The notes under the pieces were generated by a model. The model made no database searches. It was not told where the DNA came from and saw only the letters and a list, made by a program, of their open reading frames with translations. A program made the translations under genes and the position numbers. This document shows positions 50,268-59,491 of a stretch of 64,000 bases of DNA, in pieces (the stretch's first letter is position 1; each line of letters opens with the position of its first letter). This DNA is from Pseudolactococcus sp041800635 (GTDB lineage Bacteria > Bacillota > Bacilli > Lactobacillales > Streptococcaceae), in NCBI GenBank assembly GCA_047833645.1, contig CP181259.1, forward strand, positions 62,001 through 126,000, written 5' to 3'.

Positions 50268-52650
50268 ACTCTATTTCACGGGTACAATTGAAGCTATTTT
50301 TTTCAGTAACCCGTCAAATTTTTATAAAGTCATTTTACTAGAAGTGACAGATACAAATGCTGACTTTTCAGATGGCGAAATCGTGGTCAATGGGATCATC
50401 GGTGATGTGGTCGAAGGGGATAGCTATAAGTTCTATGGTGAATTGACCAATCACCCTAAGTATGGTGAACAGTTAAAAGTAACGACTTACGAAAAAAATG
50501 TGCCTACCTCTGGTGCTGGCCTCGTGAAATATTTATCGAGTGACCACTTTCCAGGGATTGGTCAAAAAACAGCTGAAAAAATTGTTGCCATTTTTCCTGA
50601 GAATACAATTGACGGCATTTTAGATGAACCTGATCGTCTGTCAGGTGTTTTGACGGCTGAAAAACTGAAAGCTTTTGTCAAACGTCTATCTGAGAATCAC
50701 GGCATGGAAAAGATTCTTTCTAAGTTGGCCAAATATGAGCTGCCAAGTAAGATTAACTTCCAAATTTATGAGCTTTATAAAGAAGACACGCTAGACGTCA
50801 TTAAGGCTAACCCTTATCAGCTTGTGTTTGAAATCAAAGGCATTGGCTTTAAAAAAGCAGATAAGATCGCTGAAGATGAAGGGATTTCGGCAACAAGTGA
50901 TGAACGGATACAGGCTGGCTTGATTCATACGGTACTCACTCATTCGCTTGAACTTGGCGATACTTATATCGAAGCGCGAGACCTCTTGGAAAAGACGATT
51001 GATTTGTTGGAGTCAGCGCGAAATGTTGAGATACTACCGAATCAAGTGGTTGAAAATATTAATTTTCTGCTATCTGAGGGCAAGCTCCAAGCTAACAATA
51101 CTAAAATTTTTGAGAACTCCCTATATTTTGCGGAAGATGGCATTCATCAAAGGTTGAATAAACTGGCCAATCGAATTGGTGATAAACTTGACACTGACAA
51201 ATTTGATAGCATTATCAAAGAAGTAGAAGCAGATCTTGAAATTCAATATGACAGCCTGCAAAAGGATGCCATTTATAAAGCGCTGACGCATCAATTTTTC
51301 ATTTTGACTGGTGGACCAGGGACTGGTAAAACAACGGTCATTAAGGGCATTATACGCGCTTACGCAGCTTTGCACAAAGTAGACTTGAATCCAGACAATT
51401 ACACGGATGATGTCTTTCCAATCGTTCAGGTTGCGCCAACTGGTCGTGCAGCACGTCGGATGAATGAGCTGACTGGCCTACCTGCAGCGACCATTCATCG
51501 CCAGTTGGGACTGAACTCAGATGACTTAGAAGACGATTTTGGTAATGATTTGTCAGGAAGTTTGTTAATCGTCGATGAATTTTCTATGGTGGATACTTGG
51601 CTTGCTAATAAATTATTTGCGGTCATTCCACCTTCTATGACGGTCATTCTCGTCGGTGATGCCGATCAGCTACCATCTGTTGGTCCAGGTCAGGTTTTTG
51701 CGGATTTGTTAAAAATTCCTGATTTTGCCTCGGTGAAACTGGATAAAATTTTTAGACAGGGTGAAGACTCGACCATTACCAATCTGGCACATGGCATCAA
51801 AGATGGTCAGCTCCCCCCTGATTTCACGGCTAAGAAGCCTGATCGTTCTTATATCGAGAGTAACGCGGCTAATATTCCAAACTACATTGGCCAGATTGCC
51901 AGCGCCTGGCTGAAACGTGGGAATGATCCTTTTGATTTACAGGTGCTGATTCCCATGTATAAGGGCGTTGCGGGGATTAATCATGTCAATAAGGTCCTGC
52001 AAGAGCTGTTTAATCCGCTTGAAGAACGTTTGGAATTTGCTTTTCAGGAGACTGTTTTTCGGCAAGGGGATAAGGTGTTGCATCTGGTCAATGAAGCGGC
52101 GCTGGACGTCTTTAATGGCGATATCGGTGAGATTACCGATCTTGTGCCGGCTAAATACACGGAGTCCAAGCAGGACGAGATTGTCATGAGTTTTGATGGC
52201 AATGAGGTCATCTATCCGCGGGGCGAGTGGTACAAGATTACGCTAGCCTACGCCATGTCCATCCACAAGGCGCAAGGGAGCGAGTTTCCGAGCGTCATCG
52301 TGCCCATGGTGTCGAGTTATAGCCGGATGTTGGAGCGCAATCTGCTCTATACCGCCATTACGCGTGCCAAGAAATCCCTGATTTTGCTAGGCGAAAGCCG
52401 GAGTTTTCAGACTGCCGTCGCTCGCCAAGGTGCCAATCGCAAAACTTACTTGATCGAACGCTTTGGGGTTGAAGTGCCTGATGTACAGGACGTTCAGGCA
52501 CCAGAAACCGTTGAAAACTCAGAAGTCGAAGGCGATGTAGGCTCAGAAAATGTGACAGCGCCTGAAACCTATCTTTTGACTGAAAACAATGTTACAACAA
52601 TCGACCCCATGATTGGGATGACAGCAGAAGATGTTGCAGTGTTTAGATGA
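50257..52650 (+). CDS. recD2: SF1B DNA helicase RecD2
   Basis: 5'-3' helicase of the RecD2/YrrC type, which works without RecBC in DNA repair. 797 residues from ATG 50257 (ATG 50248 is equally possible). N-terminal OB-like and helix-hairpin-helix region (about 1-230, with FPGIGQKTAEKIV and IKGIGFKKADKIA), then Walker A ILTGGPGTGKTTVIKG (about 348), LLIVDEFSMVDTWL, VGDADQLPSVGPGQV, and C-terminal AYAMSIHKAQGSEFP and YTAITRAKKSLIL. Length is usual for the family; the tail after 760 is acidic and variable. Confidence 0.93.
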   Translation: MADKLYFTGTIEAIFFSNPSNFYKVILLEVTDTNADFSDGEIVVNGIIGDVVEGDSYKFYGELTNHPKYGEQLKVTTYEKNVPTSGAGLVKYLSSDHFPGIGQKTAEKIVAIFPENTIDGILDEPDRLSGVLTAEKLKAFVKRLSENHGMEKILSKLAKYELPSKINFQIYELYKEDTLDVIKANPYQLVFEIKGIGFKKADKIAEDEGISATSDERIQAGLIHTVLTHSLELGDTYIEARDLLEKTIDLLESARNVEILPNQVVENINFLLSEGKLQANNTKIFENSLYFAEDGIHQRLNKLANRIGDKLDTDKFDSIIKEVEADLEIQYDSLQKDAIYKALTHQFFILTGGPGTGKTTVIKGIIRAYAALHKVDLNPDNYTDDVFPIVQVAPTGRAARRMNELTGLPAATIHRQLGLNSDDLEDDFGNDLSGSLLIVDEFSMVDTWLANKLFAVIPPSMTVILVGDADQLPSVGPGQVFADLLKIPDFASVKLDKIFRQGEDSTITNLAHGIKDGQLPPDFTAKKPDRSYIESNAANIPNYIGQIASAWLKRGNDPFDLQVLIPMYKGVAGINHVNKVLQELFNPLEERLEFAFQETVFRQGDKVLHLVNEAALDVFNGDIGEITDLVPAKYTESKQDEIVMSFDGNEVIYPRGEWYKITLAYAMSIHKAQGSEFPSVIVPMVSSYSRMLERNLLYTAITRAKKSLILLGESRSFQTAVARQGANRKTYLIERFGVEVPDVQDVQAPETVENSEVEGDVGSENVTAPETYLLTENNVTTIDPMIGMTAEDVAVFR

Positions 52651-52688
52651 AAAAGTCCAGAAGCTTGTGCGATAGTTTCTGGACTTTT
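52651..52688 (+). terminator. recD2 terminator
   Basis: AAAAGTCCAGAA (52651-52662) pairs with TTTCTGGACTTTT (52676-52688). It starts directly after the stop codon. Confidence 0.8.
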
Positions 52689-52697
52689 ATTTCCAAA

Positions 52698-52726
52698 TTG
52701 ACTTTACGCATAATTTGACGTAAAAT
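52698..52726 (+). promoter_or_regulatory. Promoter and operator of the Phd/RelE-type module
   Basis: TTGACT (52698-52703), 17-bp spacer, TAAAAT (52721-52726). The inverted repeat TTTACG (52703-52708) and CGTAAA (52719-52724) spans the spacer, so a bound antitoxin would block the promoter. Confidence 0.6.
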
Positions 52727-52755
52727 ATAGGTATAAAAGATAAGGAAGTAATCCT

Positions 52756-53001
52756 ATGCAAATTTCACCCGTATCAGATTTGAGAAATTATAATGTCGTT
52801 GTTAAAAAAGTTTCAGATGGGATGCCAGTCATTTTGACTAAAAATGGTCATGAAGCATTAGCCTTGGTTGACATTCAGGAATATCAGCGCATGAAAGGAA
52901 CCCTTAAGCTAATGGGTGACCTGAGACAAGCAGAAATCGCTGAAGAAAATGGTGCAAAATCTTATACCATTGATGAGGCTAGAAAAAGACTTGGACTTTA
53001 A
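52756..53001 (+). CDS. Phd/YefM-family antitoxin
   Basis: ATG 52756 after AAGGAAG. The 81 residues show the Phd/YefM pattern: SPVSDLRNYNVVVKKVSDGMPVILTKNGHEALALVDIQEYQRM, then an acidic tail. It binds DNA by its N-terminus and the toxin by its tail. Two bases separate it from the toxin gene. Confidence 0.88.
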   Translation: MQISPVSDLRNYNVVVKKVSDGMPVILTKNGHEALALVDIQEYQRMKGTLKLMGDLRQAEIAEENGAKSYTIDEARKRLGL

Positions 53002-53003
53002 TC

Positions 53004-53297
53004 ATGCAAGTTAAAATTTTAGAGCCGGCCTTGGCAGATTTGCAGATGATCAAGGAGTGGCGTTTTAAAAATGGTGATCAGATTGTTGAGAGTTGTTTGA
53101 AAGCAATCAATAGGCTTGAGCTATCGCCCAACATCGGCATCCCGTTAAGGTCAAAAATTGATTTAGAGACAGATTTTAAGTACCTGATTAATAAACCCTA
53201 TCTCATTTTTTATAAAGTCAAAGAGCATGTCATGATTTATAGAATAATGGATGCCAGACAGGATTATCTAGGTCAACTGCTCAGAATAGAGGATTGA
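53004..53297 (+). CDS. RelE/ParE-family toxin
   Basis: 97 residues: VKILEPALADLQMIKEWRF, RLELSPNIGIPLRSKIDLETDFKYLINKPYLIFYKV and MIYRIMDARQDYLGQLL, the ParE/RelE fold ending in RxMDARQDY. Partner of the preceding antitoxin. Ribosome-dependent nuclease or gyrase poison cannot be decided from sequence; the pattern is nearer to ParE and YoeB-like proteins. Confidence 0.85.
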   Translation: MQVKILEPALADLQMIKEWRFKNGDQIVESCLKAINRLELSPNIGIPLRSKIDLETDFKYLINKPYLIFYKVKEHVMIYRIMDARQDYLGQLLRIED

Positions 53298-53374
53298 ATC
53301 TTAAAAATCAGAATAGGATTAATTAATTTTTGCTATCAGGACTTATAAAGAATCAAACTAAAATAGGAGATGAA

Positions 53375-53710
53375 ATGATGACTGACGATGTATTAAACAC
53401 CATTTTTACTTACCTACCTGGTATTGTATTGATCCTAGGTGGTTGTTTATTTATAATCTTTAAAAATAGCCAATGGAATAATCCTCTCTCATTGTTATAT
53501 AAAAGTGAAAGACAAGTCATTAACGAAATAACTGGACGCGTTTGGCTTGTTGGAGGCATTTCTCTATCTTTACTTTTAACAGTTATTAGGCCAGTACATA
53601 GTCCCCTGCTGATCATTACGCTCTATTTCTTAACAATAGTCGTTTCGTTTCTTATCACCTTTGTTATGATAAAAATGAAAAAAAGTCAGGATAAACAAAG
53701 CATTGAATAA
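53375..53710 (+). CDS. Small hypothetical membrane protein, three helices
   Basis: ATG 53375 (or 53378) after TAGGAG; 111 residues. Hydrophobic segments near 11-27, 55-71 and 78-100; NPLSLLYKSERQVINEITGRVWLVGG lies between the first two. The end is basic and polar. It resembles small DUF3899-like membrane proteins in layout, but I cannot confirm the family. A weak hairpin with AAAGGC/GCCTTT arms ends the transcript near 53743. Confidence 0.5.
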   Translation: MMTDDVLNTIFTYLPGIVLILGGCLFIIFKNSQWNNPLSLLYKSERQVINEITGRVWLVGGISLSLLLTVIRPVHSPLLIITLYFLTIVVSFLITFVMIKMKKSQDKQSIE

Positions 53711-53825
53711 AAAAAGGCGCTATCTCTTAGGGGAGTAGTGCCTTTATAATATAGTGTGACCTTATTTGAAATTCAGTTTCTGATAGGTGTCGACATACAT
53801 AGTGTTGATGTATAAGAAACTATTG

Positions 53826-54282
53826 CTATTTATCTTTTAACGACGCCATAAGTGGCAAAAAACGATCCATGTGTTCATGAATTTTTTGCTTGACTTCTGG
53901 TGACACATTATTTTGTTTAAGATATGTAGTAACTGCTTCATTGACAAAGTCAGAGAGGGATTGTTCTGTTAAGTTAGTGTAATCTATCATTTCTTGATAG
54001 CCTTCATCGTCAAAAAGTTTTTCAAATGATTCAAGAGAATAGCCTCGAATTCCTTTCTTTCGTCTTGCAATTGCAGCGTCTAAATGTTTTTCGATGTAGT
54101 TAAGCTCTGCAGCTTTCATCTGATCTGTTCTAAAATCCAGTGGCAAGGTTTCGTCAGCAACAATTTTGCCTAAAAACATATTGAGCGCTGTTGATAAATC
54201 TAACTGATTTTTAGCTAAGATAGCTGTTGCCTTTTCTTTCAGCGCTTTATTGGTACGGAAAGCGATTCGATCATTTTTTTCT
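53826..54282 (-). pseudogene. RelB/DinJ-family antitoxin gene, 5' end cut off by ISL3
   Basis: The remaining frame reads NDRIAFRTNKALKEKATAILAKNQLDLSTALNMFLGKIV (the RelB/DinJ RHH block), then a long acidic extension. Upstream of 54282 the frame enters ISL3 DNA, where a GTG at 54323 opens 14 foreign codons. On the other side of the element, the minus strand from 55718 reads ATG CCT AGT ATG ACC GAA AAA, which joins in frame to AAT GAT CGA once the element and one target copy are removed. The original protein was MPSMTEKNDRIAF..., about 156 residues. A fusion product from GTG 54323 could still be made from ISL3 transcription. No toxin gene is adjacent. Confidence 0.8.
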
Positions 54283-55696
54283 GGCTCTTTGTCAACTGTA
54301 GTGGGTAGATGAAAAGCTAACACCTAGAGAGGACGAACTTCGTCCTCTCTTTCTTTATGTTCAATGCAATCAAAATCCGTTTTTTAAAGTTTTCAAAGTT
54401 CCTGAAACCAAAGGCATTTCTCTTAATGACTTTGATGAGATTATTGGTAGCTTCCAGTTTGGCGTTTGAATAAGGCAATTCCATGGCGTTTAAAACCTTG
54501 TCTTTATCCTTTAAAAATGTCTTCAATACCGTCTGGAAAATAGGATTAACGATGGCTATTTCCTGTTCGATGAGGTCAAAGAAATGGTCTGAGTTCTTCT
54601 CTTGGAAATGAAATAAGAGAAGCTGATAGAGTTCATAGTGTTGTCGTAGTTCCTCGGAGAAAGACAGGAGTTTTTCTAGGATTTCCTTGTTAGTCAAATG
54701 CATTCGAAACATAGGGCGATAAAATCGTTTATCGCTGAGTTTACGGCTATCTTGTTGTATCAATTTCCAGTAACGTTTCAAGGCTCGGTATTCCTGCGAT
54801 TTTCTGTCGAATTGATTCATAATTTGAATACGGACACGGTTCATAGCACGACTAAGGTGTTGCACGATATGAAAGCGATCGAGTACAATTTTTGCATTCG
54901 GAAAAAGCTGTTTAGCAAGTTGATAATAGGGACTAAACATATCCATGGTAATCACTTTGACCCGATTTCTAACCTTTCTAGGATAGCGTAGAAAGTGGTT
55001 TCGGATGGTTGCTTGAGTTCTTCCGTCGAGAATGGCGATGATATTTAGGGAGTCGAAATCTTGAGCGATGAAGCTCATTTTCCCCTTCTTGAAGGCATAC
55101 TCGTCCCAACTCATCACCTCAGGTAGGGTATTCCAATCCGTTTCAAACTTGAACTCATTGAGCTTTCTCATAACTGACGATGTTGAAATTGATAGCCTGT
55201 GTGCAATATGTTTCATTGCTTGATTTTCGATGAGTAATTGTGCGATTTTCTGGTTAACAGCGACAGAGATTTGGTGGTTCTTCTTGACAAGAGGAGTTTC
55301 AGCGACCGCCATTTTTCCGCAATCTTTACACTTGAAACGACGCTTTCTAAGGCGGATAAGTAAAGGGTAGCCAGCAGTTTCTAGGTAGGGGATTTTAGAA
55401 GTTTTCTGGTAGTCGTACTTAGCCATTTGTCCCTTGCATTTTGGGCATTTAGGGGCTGTGTAGTCCAAGTGACCGTGGAGTTCTAAGTGAGTCCCCATAT
55501 CATATTCATCAGTGATAGTGATATTTTTGTCTTTAATTCTGAGAAAATTTGTGATAAGATTTAGTTGTTCCATATGAGTCTTTCTAATGTGAGTTTCGTC
55601 GCTTTTCATTATAGGTCATATGGGACTTTTTTTCTACACTAAAAAAGGCTCCATAATCTCTACAGTGGATTTACCCACTACAGAAATTATAGAGCC
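54283..55696 (-). mobile_element. ISL3-family insertion sequence, about 1414 bp
   Basis: The left end GGCTCTTTGTCAACTGTAG (54283) and the complement of the right end, GGCTCTATAATTTCTGTAG (55696), are inverted repeats that continue into GTGGGTA. The flanks TTTTTTCT and TTTTTTCG are an 8-bp target duplication with one mismatch. It interrupts the DinJ-like gene. The right end also forms a 62-nt palindrome (55635-55696 and beyond). Confidence 0.88.
54317..55573 (-). CDS. ISL3-family transposase
   Basis: ATG 55573 gives the usual start EQLNLITNFLRIKDKNI; an in-frame ATG at 55609 is less likely. The 418 residues have the N-terminal zinc motif CPKC..(K)..CKDCGK (about 38-90), the helix-turn-helix QAMKHIAHRLSISTSSVMRKL and a DDE domain: SWDEYAFKKG, VITMDMFSPY, DRFHIVQHLSRA and the Glu in SNAKLEATNNLIKVIKR. 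Appears intact. Confidence 0.92.
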   Translation of the reverse strand: MEQLNLITNFLRIKDKNITITDEYDMGTHLELHGHLDYTAPKCPKCKGQMAKYDYQKTSKIPYLETAGYPLLIRLRKRRFKCKDCGKMAVAETPLVKKNHQISVAVNQKIAQLLIENQAMKHIAHRLSISTSSVMRKLNEFKFETDWNTLPEVMSWDEYAFKKGKMSFIAQDFDSLNIIAILDGRTQATIRNHFLRYPRKVRNRVKVITMDMFSPYYQLAKQLFPNAKIVLDRFHIVQHLSRAMNRVRIQIMNQFDRKSQEYRALKRYWKLIQQDSRKLSDKRFYRPMFRMHLTNKEILEKLLSFSEELRQHYELYQLLLFHFQEKNSDHFFDLIEQEIAIVNPIFQTVLKTFLKDKDKVLNAMELPYSNAKLEATNNLIKVIKRNAFGFRNFENFKKRILIALNIKKERTKFVLSRC

Positions 55697-55837
55697 TTTT
55701 TTCGGTCATACTAGGCATGGCAGATCTCTTTTGTTTGTTCATTGTGCTTACATTGTACCATTTCTATGATATTAATTCAAATATTTACCAAAATAAAAAC
55801 ACCAAGATTATCTACTTGATGTCTCTTTTTCTTTCAT

Positions 55838-56323
55838 TCATCCCACCCGTTCTCGCAACTTTTCAACAAACAGGTAAGTCGCAGGACAGATCAAGGTATT
55901 CTTGAGCGTCAGATGATTAATCTGAAGGAATTTTTTACGGTCGGTATGTGGGAATTCCCGACAGGCTTTGGGTCTGACGTCATAGACATCACAAAGATTG
56001 TCAGCTCCTAAAAAGGGGCAGGGCATACATTGGAAGATTTTGTCACCATCTTCATCGACTTGGAGATATTCTGACTCAAAATTTGCTAATTTCATGCGCA
56101 ATCGTTTGGCAACGCGTTCGATATCACTTTCTGTAAAGAGGGGGCCAAGTGATTTACAGCAGTTGGCGCACTGGGTGCAGTCTATTTCTGTAAAAACTTC
56201 ATCATGGAGTTCTTTTGTCAGCTTATCTAGATTCTTAGGGGGTTTCTTTTTGAGCGACGTCAAAAATTGTCGGTGGATTTTTTGTTTTTGAAGGGCTAAA
56301 TCTCTGTAGTGTACGATATCCAT
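55838..56323 (-). CDS. YkgJ-family cysteine cluster protein
   Basis: 161 residues from ATG 56323. The family motif is present: CTQCANCCKSLGPLFTESDIERVAKRL (CxxCxxCC, about 49-56), then CMPCPFLGADNLCDVYDVRPKACREFP. The eight cysteines probably hold an Fe-S cluster or zinc. No function is established. Same strand as rpsT but behind its terminator. Confidence 0.88.
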   Translation of the reverse strand: MDIVHYRDLALQKQKIHRQFLTSLKKKPPKNLDKLTKELHDEVFTEIDCTQCANCCKSLGPLFTESDIERVAKRLRMKLANFESEYLQVDEDGDKIFQCMPCPFLGADNLCDVYDVRPKACREFPHTDRKKFLQINHLTLKNTLICPATYLFVEKLRERVG

Positions 56324-56350
56324 ACCCTATATTTTAGCATAAAATGACAC

Positions 56351-56378
56351 AAAAAAAGATATCCTCGAAAGGATATCC
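56351..56378 (-). terminator. rpsT terminator
   Basis: On the minus strand GATATCC pairs with GGATATC around a 6-nt loop, followed by seven T (complement of 56351-56357). Confidence 0.85.
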
Positions 56379-56413
56379 CTTTTAATCTTAATCCAAAAAC
56401 TGAGAAATAAAAC

Positions 56414-56668
56414 TTATTTCGCCAATTTTTTAGCCAAACGTGATTTGTCACGGTTCGCTTTATTTTTATGGATTAAACCTTTGGAATGAGCTTTGTCGAT
56501 TGCAGCAGATGCAGCGACATACAATGCTTGCGCATCATCAGAGCCAGCAGCTACAGCAGCTTCAAATTTTTTGATTGAAGTGCGCAAAGCAGCTTTTTGA
56601 GCAGAATTACGTTCGTTTTGAACGATGTTCAACTCAGCACGTTTGATGGCAGATTTAATGTTAGCCAT
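56414..56668 (-). CDS. rpsT: 30S ribosomal protein S20
   Basis: 84 residues from ATG 56668 after AAGGAGAAC. Typical S20: ANIKSAIKRAELNIVQNERNSAQKAALRTSIKKFE, then a long helical hairpin and KGLIHKNKANRDKSRLAKKL. It binds 16S rRNA at the base of the small subunit. Single-gene transcript ended at 56351. Confidence 0.97.
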   Translation of the reverse strand: MANIKSAIKRAELNIVQNERNSAQKAALRTSIKKFEAAVAAGSDDAQALYVAASAAIDKAHSKGLIHKNKANRDKSRLAKKLAK

Positions 56669-56881
56669 GTTTGTTCTCCTTGTTAATGATATAAAATTGA
56701 TGAATCAACTTTATTCAATGTTTGATTTGATACTGCGTAAAACACAATACCAAACTATTATATCACTTACGAGACCATAACGCAAATTTTATTTTTTAAA
56801 GGCTTTTTGTGTTATAATAAATAGAGAAAATTAGGTAAGCTAGCAGTATTGATTGAGTGGCTGACTAATGAAAGGAATTCC

Positions 56882-57466
56882 ATGTCATTTCAGTTTGGGC
56901 GTTTTCGCCTAGGTCTTAGAACGATTAAAACGGCGATTGCGATTTTGGTCATATTAGTTTTTACACATGTGTTTCATCGTGGGCAGTCTGCTGCCATGGT
57001 TGCTGGGATTTCAGCGATTATTGCGGTCAGAGATTCTTATTCGGCGACGCTTAAGGCGTCTAAGGCTCGGTTTATTGGGTCTGCCTTGGGTGGGACACTG
57101 GCGATTGTTTACTACTTTTTTTATTTGCTGAGTCACCAAAACTTTGCAGTTCAAATTGTTCTGATGCCTTTATTTGTGTTAGTCAACATTGTCATCATGG
57201 ATGGCTTTAATCTTCATCCGGGGCTTGTTGGCGCGAATGCGACGTTGTTGATTATCGGTTTGACCATTCCTGAAAATGCCTATGTGACTTATGCGGTAAA
57301 TCGGGTTTTTGATACGTTTTTTGGTGTGGCGGTGGCGACGCTTGTCAATAGCGCTTTTATTCATGATGCGCCTAAGATGTCGGTTAAGGCGATGATTCGT
57401 AGCAAGGTTAAGGGATCTCGGCAGACGACTAGCGTGAGAACGGCGAAAAAGGAGAATACCAAGTGA
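56882..57466 (+). CDS. Aromatic acid exporter / FUSC-like membrane protein
   Basis: ATG 56882 after GAAAGGAATT; an in-frame upstream TTG at 56849 lacks a ribosome site. 194 residues: FRLGLRTIKTAIAILVILVFTHV and AMVAGISAIIAVRDSYSATLKASKARFIGSALGGTLAIVYY mark the ArAE_1/FUSC family N-terminal membrane domain, with five or six helices and a basic tail. The C-terminal soluble half of larger members is absent. Transported compound unknown. GTG of the GntR gene overlaps its stop. Confidence 0.82.
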   Translation: MSFQFGRFRLGLRTIKTAIAILVILVFTHVFHRGQSAAMVAGISAIIAVRDSYSATLKASKARFIGSALGGTLAIVYYFFYLLSHQNFAVQIVLMPLFVLVNIVIMDGFNLHPGLVGANATLLIIGLTIPENAYVTYAVNRVFDTFFGVAVATLVNSAFIHDAPKMSVKAMIRSKVKGSRQTTSVRTAKKENTK

Positions 57467-58164
57467 CAGCAATTTATATTCAAATACATGATGAGATTAA
57501 GCATCAGATTGAAACGGGGCTTTTTGAGGTTGGGCAACGCCTGCCGAGTGAGCGCGTGATGGCGGAGCAATTCGGGGTGTCTCGCATGACTTTGCGCCAA
57601 GCGGTGACTAGCTTGGTCGAGGAAGGGATTTTGACGCGTCATGTTGGTTCCGGGACTTATGTGGCTAGCGACCGTGTCCGTGAAAAAATGCGGGGGACGA
57701 CCAGTTTTACTGAGATTGTCCAAAATTTAGGGAAAACGCCGAGTTCAAGGGTGCTCAGTTATCAAAAAACGAAGGCAAACGAGGTCGAGTGCGATAAGTT
57801 GCAGCTAAAAAAAGGCGCGCAAATTATCCGGATGGAGCGGATTCGGTATGCGGATGACCTGCCGATTTGTTATGAAGTGGCCAGTATTCCCTATCGTTTG
57901 ATTGAAGATTTTGCTAGAAATGATATTGCCAATCACTTTTATGAGACCTTGGCCAATTCGGGCAAGAAAATCGGTCGAAGTGAGCAAATTATTTCGGCAA
58001 AGATCGTTAATAAAGAAATTGCCAACTTTTTGTCAATCAAACAGAGTTCAGCAATTTTGGCCCTGACGCAGGTTTCTTACTTTGCTAACACCGATGAGAC
58101 GCCTTTTGAGTACGTTTTATCCCAATATGTCGGCGAACGATTTGAATTTTACTTAGAAAGATAA
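57463..58164 (+). CDS. GntR-family transcriptional regulator (HutC/YvoA type)
   Basis: GTG start at 57463, overlapping the previous stop, with AAAAAGGAG just upstream. The 233 residues have the GntR winged helix (about 5-68; IETGLFEVGQRLPSERVMAEQFGVSRMTLRQAV) and a UTRA ligand domain (about 85-225; RMERIRYADDLPICYEVASIPY, ALTQVSYFANTDETPFEYVLSQY). The UTRA domain usually senses sugar phosphates or similar metabolites. Six bases precede the TPR protein gene. Confidence 0.92.
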   Translation: MTAIYIQIHDEIKHQIETGLFEVGQRLPSERVMAEQFGVSRMTLRQAVTSLVEEGILTRHVGSGTYVASDRVREKMRGTTSFTEIVQNLGKTPSSRVLSYQKTKANEVECDKLQLKKGAQIIRMERIRYADDLPICYEVASIPYRLIEDFARNDIANHFYETLANSGKKIGRSEQIISAKIVNKEIANFLSIKQSSAILALTQVSYFANTDETPFEYVLSQYVGERFEFYLER

Positions 58165-58170
58165 GAATAA

Positions 58171-59415
58171 ATGACGCATTCTGAAAAAGTGGTTGACTTG
58201 CTCCATGCAGGTCAATTTGACGAGATGGCAACAGAGCTTGAGAAAGCGATTGACACTGATGGGCTTGAGTTGCTGACGGATTTGGCTGAATATTTGTCGA
58301 TGATGGGCTTTATGACCGAAAGTCGTCAGGTCTATGAAAAAATCGCAGCCAAAGATGCAGATAACACCGATATTTTGCTCAACCTCGCTGAAATGAAATT
58401 CGATGACGGCGATTTGGATGGCGCGCTAGAATTGCTCTACAAAATAGAGGCAACCGACGAGAACTATGTCGCTGCCCTCGTCATGATTGCTGACCTCTAT
58501 CAAGCGGATGGCGTCTGGGAAGCCGCACTTGAAAAATTGCTGGCAGCAGCCAGTCTGACAGATTCTCCCTTGGTCACCTTTGCCATCGGCGAACTTTACT
58601 ATAACCAAGGGGAATGGCGTGAGGCCATCGCATCTTTTGCGAAACTCAGTCAACGTCAGATTTTAGAACTCACCAAAATATCAACCTACCAGCGGATTGG
58701 GACGGCCTATGCCTCATTAGGGGAGTTTGAAAACGCCACACAATTCCTAGAGAAATCACTGGAAATCGATCATGACGATAACGTCTTGTTTGAGCTGGCA
58801 CAAATCAATTTTGCAACTGGCGAAGTCACACGCGCCATTGACTATTTCAAACAATTAGACGCCTTGGCACCTGACTTTGACGGCTATGCCTATCCTTATG
58901 CCCAAGCCTTGATTGAAGACAATGACTTTGAAGCGGCCTTCACAGTCGCCAAAGATGGCTTGAGTAAAAATCCAACGGATGTGCCTTTGATTCACTTGAC
59001 CAGCCGGATTGCCTATGCCCTACACGACTTAGAAGGGTCAGAAACATATTTGACCCAAGCGCTTGATTTACCTGATTTACACGATGAAACAGTCTTTCTG
59101 TTGAGTAACCTCTACCTAGAACAAGAGGATTTTGAAGCGGTGATTGGCCTAGAATCTCTGCTAGATGAAGAACATGCGCTTGCCCAGTGGAATATCGCAA
59201 AAGCATATCGTGAGCTAGATCAAGATGAAAAATCGTTGACCCTTTATGATGAGATTAGCCAAAGTGTCTTGGCTGATAATCCTGAGTTTTTATTAGATTA
59301 TGCCCAAATGCTCATCCGAAATGGTCGGAATGATGAGGCCAAGACTAGTCTAAGCAAATATTTATCACTTGTCCCAGATGATGATAATTCACAAGCTCTA
59401 TTTCATGAGCTATGA
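58171..59415 (+). CDS. Tetratricopeptide repeat protein
   Basis: 414 residues from ATG 58171. About ten TPR-like helix pairs fill the sequence (for example ADNTDILLNLAEMKFDDGDLDGALELLYKI and ISTYQRIGTAYASLGEFENATQFLEKSLEI). Acidic, no signal peptide, no catalytic domain: a cytosolic scaffold-type protein. Comparable TPR proteins are conserved in streptococci next to GntR or rpoB-type genes; function unknown. A hairpin GGCGTT-TT-AACGCC with six T follows at 59420-59439. Confidence 0.9.
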   Translation: MTHSEKVVDLLHAGQFDEMATELEKAIDTDGLELLTDLAEYLSMMGFMTESRQVYEKIAAKDADNTDILLNLAEMKFDDGDLDGALELLYKIEATDENYVAALVMIADLYQADGVWEAALEKLLAAASLTDSPLVTFAIGELYYNQGEWREAIASFAKLSQRQILELTKISTYQRIGTAYASLGEFENATQFLEKSLEIDHDDNVLFELAQINFATGEVTRAIDYFKQLDALAPDFDGYAYPYAQALIEDNDFEAAFTVAKDGLSKNPTDVPLIHLTSRIAYALHDLEGSETYLTQALDLPDLHDETVFLLSNLYLEQEDFEAVIGLESLLDEEHALAQWNIAKAYRELDQDEKSLTLYDEISQSVLADNPEFLLDYAQMLIRNGRNDEAKTSLSKYLSLVPDDDNSQALFHEL

Positions 59416-59491
59416 TTATGGCGTTTTAACGCCTTTTTTGCTACAATAACCATTGTGAAGTTAAACTTTCAAAAAGGAACGTATTTAAAAA

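Noticed and set aside
55717..55905. 62-codon plus-strand frame after ISL3
   Set aside because: It is the complement of the lost antitoxin start and of the YkgJ gene end; no ribosome site.
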